Below are positions 5,494 through 7,021 of a stretch of DNA of 7,021 nt, piece by piece (within the stretch, counting starts at the first letter, position 1; each line of letters opens with the position of its first letter). Both the position numbers and the translations under genes were made by a program. The notes under the pieces were generated by a model, which was given only the letters and a program-made list of their open reading frames with translations, was not told where the DNA came from and did no database searches. The DNA is from Spirochaetia bacterium (lineage in GTDB: Bacteria; Spirochaetota; Spirochaetia; Treponematales; Breznakiellaceae), in the NCBI GenBank assembly GCA_025997875.1, contig BNVE01000174.1, positions 1 through 7,021 on the forward strand. The letters are read 5' to 3'.

Positions 5494-6003
5494 CTAATCA
5501 ATATAGCGGTTCAACACAGAATCAAGCCCACTCCTGACCCCTTCCTTAGCCAGTTTCACCAGCGCCGCCTTGTCCAATCCCCGGATCGCCGTAGACGCCC
5601 CCCGATTCCAAAACCACCCACTTATCCTTTCAAGGTTACGTACCTTAGCCCCGCCTTCCTGTGAATTCAAAATACATTCATCATCTACCAGCCCCGCCAC
5701 ATGGGAAGCAACACCGTTCTTGATAAAGAACACCGCCCTAATAATCCCGGCCCCCGGTTTCTGCACCGTAAAGACCCGCTTGTACAGATCGTCCGCAGTA
5801 GTGCGAATCAGCTGCCCCGTAGCGGCATATAAGGCCAGACACACCGCCCCGGAACAATCAGACCCCTCCGGGTTTTCTTCCCCCCACTTGTAAGGGCTCC
5901 CGAATTGCAATAACAGAAAATAAATAAACTTTTCTGTTTCCGTCATGTTCTCAAACTGTTTTTTTTCGTTCTGAAAAACCGCATCCCACTTAATACCCAT
6001 CAT
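5494..6003 (-). CDS. NlpC/P60-type cysteine peptidase (peptidoglycan hydrolase)
   Basis: This 169-residue protein is an NlpC/P60-like hydrolase that likely cuts peptide bonds in the murein stem peptide. YKWGEENPEGSDCSGAV carries the catalytic cysteine (Cys50) in its usual SDCSG setting. The catalytic His is probably His101 (ASHVAG), with Asn113 (ILNSQ) as the third residue. The length suits a single-domain member. It has no signal peptide, so as a lysin it would need a holin, or it could act from the tail tip. It starts immediately after the XhlA-like gene stop (TAGATGATG; the two ATGs 6003 and 6000 cannot be separated, with GGAAGG in front). Neighbours (XhlA-like ahead, tail protein further up) allow either a lysis or a tail-associated entry role. 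Confidence 0.85.
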   Translation of the reverse strand: MMGIKWDAVFQNEKKQFENMTETEKFIYFLLLQFGSPYKWGEENPEGSDCSGAVCLALYAATGQLIRTTADDLYKRVFTVQKPGAGIIRAVFFIKNGVASHVAGLVDDECILNSQEGGAKVRNLERISGWFWNRGASTAIRGLDKAALVKLAKEGVRSGLDSVLNRYID

Positions 6004-6228
6004 CTACCTTCCATGTTTAAAGAAATTAACAATGACATTAACCGCCAGCATCCCGGCAGAAAGAACCAGCGCCAGCGTGGACTTAAAATTTCCCTTTTGT
6101 TCTCCCTCCTTCTTTTCAAGCCTTTCGATCCGCTCCGTAATATGTTTTTCAAATTCCTCAAGTTTTACATTGAGTCCCCGCAAAGCCGCCGTATTCTCAA
6201 TCAATAACCGCCTATCTCCCTCCGTCAT
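6004..6228 (-). CDS. XhlA-like coiled-coil membrane protein (holin-associated)
   Basis: A 74-residue protein: residues 8-42 are a charged coiled coil (LRGLNVKLEEFEKHITERIE), 49-70 are a membrane segment (KSTLALVLSAGMLAVNVIVN), and a basic end HGR follows. This order, coil then single C-terminal membrane helix in about 70-90 residues, is that of the XhlA family, which works with a holin to release a lysin. The ATG at 6228 has GGGGGA ahead and lies 12 bases after the tail gene. The stop abuts the peptidase start, so lysis or entry proteins are made together. Confidence 0.78.
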   Translation of the reverse strand: MTEGDRRLLIENTAALRGLNVKLEEFEKHITERIERLEKKEGEQKGNFKSTLALVLSAGMLAVNVIVNFFKHGR

Positions 6229-6240
6229 AATATTTCCCCC

Positions 6241-7020
6241 TTATTCTTCTGTAATCCGAAATACAGCTTGAAAAGCCGCATCCCGCCTATATCGCAGAGA
6301 AAGCGCGTTAATAGTCCCCTTCAATGTTTCAGTCTTTGTCTCTATTTCAACCCTTGCCCCAATCCGGGCATGGAATAATCCCCGGTGCGTTTTCACAGTA
6401 AACTCCCGCCGTTCCTGTAACCGTTCAGCCAGTTCCCGCCCTGCCCAATCCTCATATTGTGGGTGTCCATCAATTTCATCCTCTGAAAAATAAGAACCTG
6501 AAACATTCAATGCTGCAGTCCCATATTGCGCGATAGCCCCGCTATCCCGCAGAAAACAGGAACGGTTAAGGTCAAGCACAATAGGCCGTCCATGGATTGC
6601 CGCCCGGTATAAATCAGCTTCTCCATTTAGCTCTAATTGAATTAAAGCTTTATCATGGCAGGAGGTAGTGTCATATTTTGAATAAAATATTGTTTCGTTT
6701 TCCTGTCCGGTTTCTATGTGTGGAGTTTTATCTTGATAAAACTCCGAGGCAATCCGTAAGGATTGCCCTGCTTCTTCTTGCGTATCAATATGGTCCGCAT
6801 AAATTACCGCCCGTTCCGTACCCTTACTGTCTTTAATCCGGTAATGGGCTTCGTACCCATCATTCTGAATATCCCGTAATGCCGTAGACCGGAAAGGATA
6901 AACCGGTACAAGATCAGCCCCATACAAAACCGGAGGATCGTCATACCGCCAAATTTCCTGTTTCTCCAAAGCAACCGGAATATTGATTTTGAGCCTCACC
7001 GTATTCCGGTACAGTTCCGC
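6241..7020 (-). CDS. Phage tail/baseplate-like protein, C-terminal part (N-terminus outside window)
   Basis: At least 259 residues are visible. The frame stays open beyond the GTG at 6999 to base 7020 (AELYRNTVRLKINIP), so the start lies outside the window. Mixed beta-strand content, EKQEIWRYDDPPVLYG, and a C-terminal region (WAGRELAERLQERREFTVK, then RIGARVEIET and ALSLRYRRDAAFQAVFRI) resemble the end domains of tail or baseplate hub proteins, in which a short beta domain binds partners, but I cannot name the family. It precedes the XhlA/peptidase genes in the same operon, as tail-tip genes often do. A palindrome pair (6722-6767) is embedded in the frame and encodes roughly IASEFYQDKTP, raising the chance of an inserted element. 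It is 12 bases from the next gene. Confidence 0.68.
   Translation of the reverse strand, partial: AELYRNTVRLKINIPVALEKQEIWRYDDPPVLYGADLVPVYPFRSTALRDIQNDGYEAHYRIKDSKGTERAVIYADHIDTQEEAGQSLRIASEFYQDKTPHIETGQENETIFYSKYDTTSCHDKALIQLELNGEADLYRAAIHGRPIVLDLNRSCFLRDSGAIAQYGTAALNVSGSYFSEDEIDGHPQYEDWAGRELAERLQERREFTVKTHRGLFHARIGARVEIETKTETLKGTINALSLRYRRDAAFQAVFRITEE
6722..6767. repeat. Hairpin pair inside a coding region
   Basis: Hairpin one: GGAGTTTTATC (6722-6732), TT, GATAAAACTCC (6735-6745). Hairpin two: GGCAATCC (6748-6755), GTAA, GGATTGCC (6760-6767). Two bases separate them. The first is the compensated counterpart of the palindrome at 3880-3904, including the GGAGTTTT start and the AAAACTCCGA end. 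The pair lies within an open reading frame and does not break it. Confidence 0.78.
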
Positions 7021-7021
7021 C

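Larger units (their letters stand above)
1..7021. mobile_element. Phage or prophage segment (tail, lysis and replication genes)
   Basis: The whole window reads as phage DNA. It holds an SF3 helicase of the phage primase type, an NlpC/P60 peptidase beside an XhlA-like membrane protein, several other small membrane proteins and several beta-rich structural proteins. Genes are short, overlap by a few bases and mostly run on one strand. No integrase, attachment site, capsid or terminase gene is visible, so neither the prophage ends nor a free-phage status can be shown. The broken primase at the left suggests a decaying element, or an artefact at that point. The phage assignment rests on family resemblance of the proteins, read by eye. 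Confidence 0.8.

Noticed and set aside
5289..5501. Minus-strand open frame of 70 residues in the gap 5273-5493
   Set aside because: It consists mostly of inverted-repeat sequence and has no ribosome binding site or known motif.
5167..5664. Plus-strand open frame of 165 residues across the structured gap
   Set aside because: It crosses the inverted repeat and runs antisense into the peptidase gene; its composition (Pro, Arg, Ser) is typical of a shadow frame.

Overview
The window looks like part of a bacteriophage or prophage. Its GC content is roughly balanced by eye, its genes are tightly packed and often translationally coupled, and Shine-Dalgarno sequences of the AGGAG/GGGGG type sit before most starts. 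The lysis and envelope genes (NlpC/P60 peptidase, XhlA-like protein, possible spanin-like pair) suit a host with peptidoglycan and perhaps two membranes. The gene style reminds me of prophages in treponeme-type spirochetes, but that is an impression, not something the sequence proves. I saw no rRNA, tRNA or CRISPR array.

Layout. Bases 3-about 780 (+ strand) encode the SF3 helicase half of a P4/D5-type phage primase-helicase, open at the left edge. Almost everything else lies on the minus strand. Reading that strand from the right edge: the C-terminus of a tail/baseplate-like protein (7020-6241), an XhlA-type membrane protein (6228-6004), an NlpC/P60 peptidase (6003-5494), a 221-bp structured gap with a large cruciform-forming inverted repeat (5392-5485), and a two-segment membrane protein (5272-5012). 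Then come two out-of-frame overlapping membrane/coiled-coil genes (5019-4732 and 4892-4491), a beta-rich structural protein (4491-3940), a terminator/hairpin cluster (3845-3939), and a 595-residue fibre-like protein with a 20-residue repeat array (3837-2053). The series ends with a small BppU-like protein (2040-1747), a double-hairpin intergenic region (1602-1746), a membrane protein (1601-1143) and a broken D5_N primase fragment (1143-about 782).

How it fits together. The right-hand genes form a late module of tail, lysis and host-contact functions, arranged as short operons separated by hairpins. The last gene of the left-hand minus-strand unit should be a D5_N-helicase protein, but it breaks off at about 782. 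Its expected C-terminal half appears directly beyond the break on the opposite strand, ending at the same point. This is what one inversion inside a single primase gene would leave, or what an amplification/assembly chimera would produce. A separate single-base frameshift in the D5_N part (about 1051-1056) suggests this copy is not functional.

The most notable observations are the split, convergent primase; ten exact-period 20-residue repeats in the fibre-like protein; the out-of-frame overlap with spanin-like topology; and paired hairpins that recur across the window, one pair inside a reading frame.
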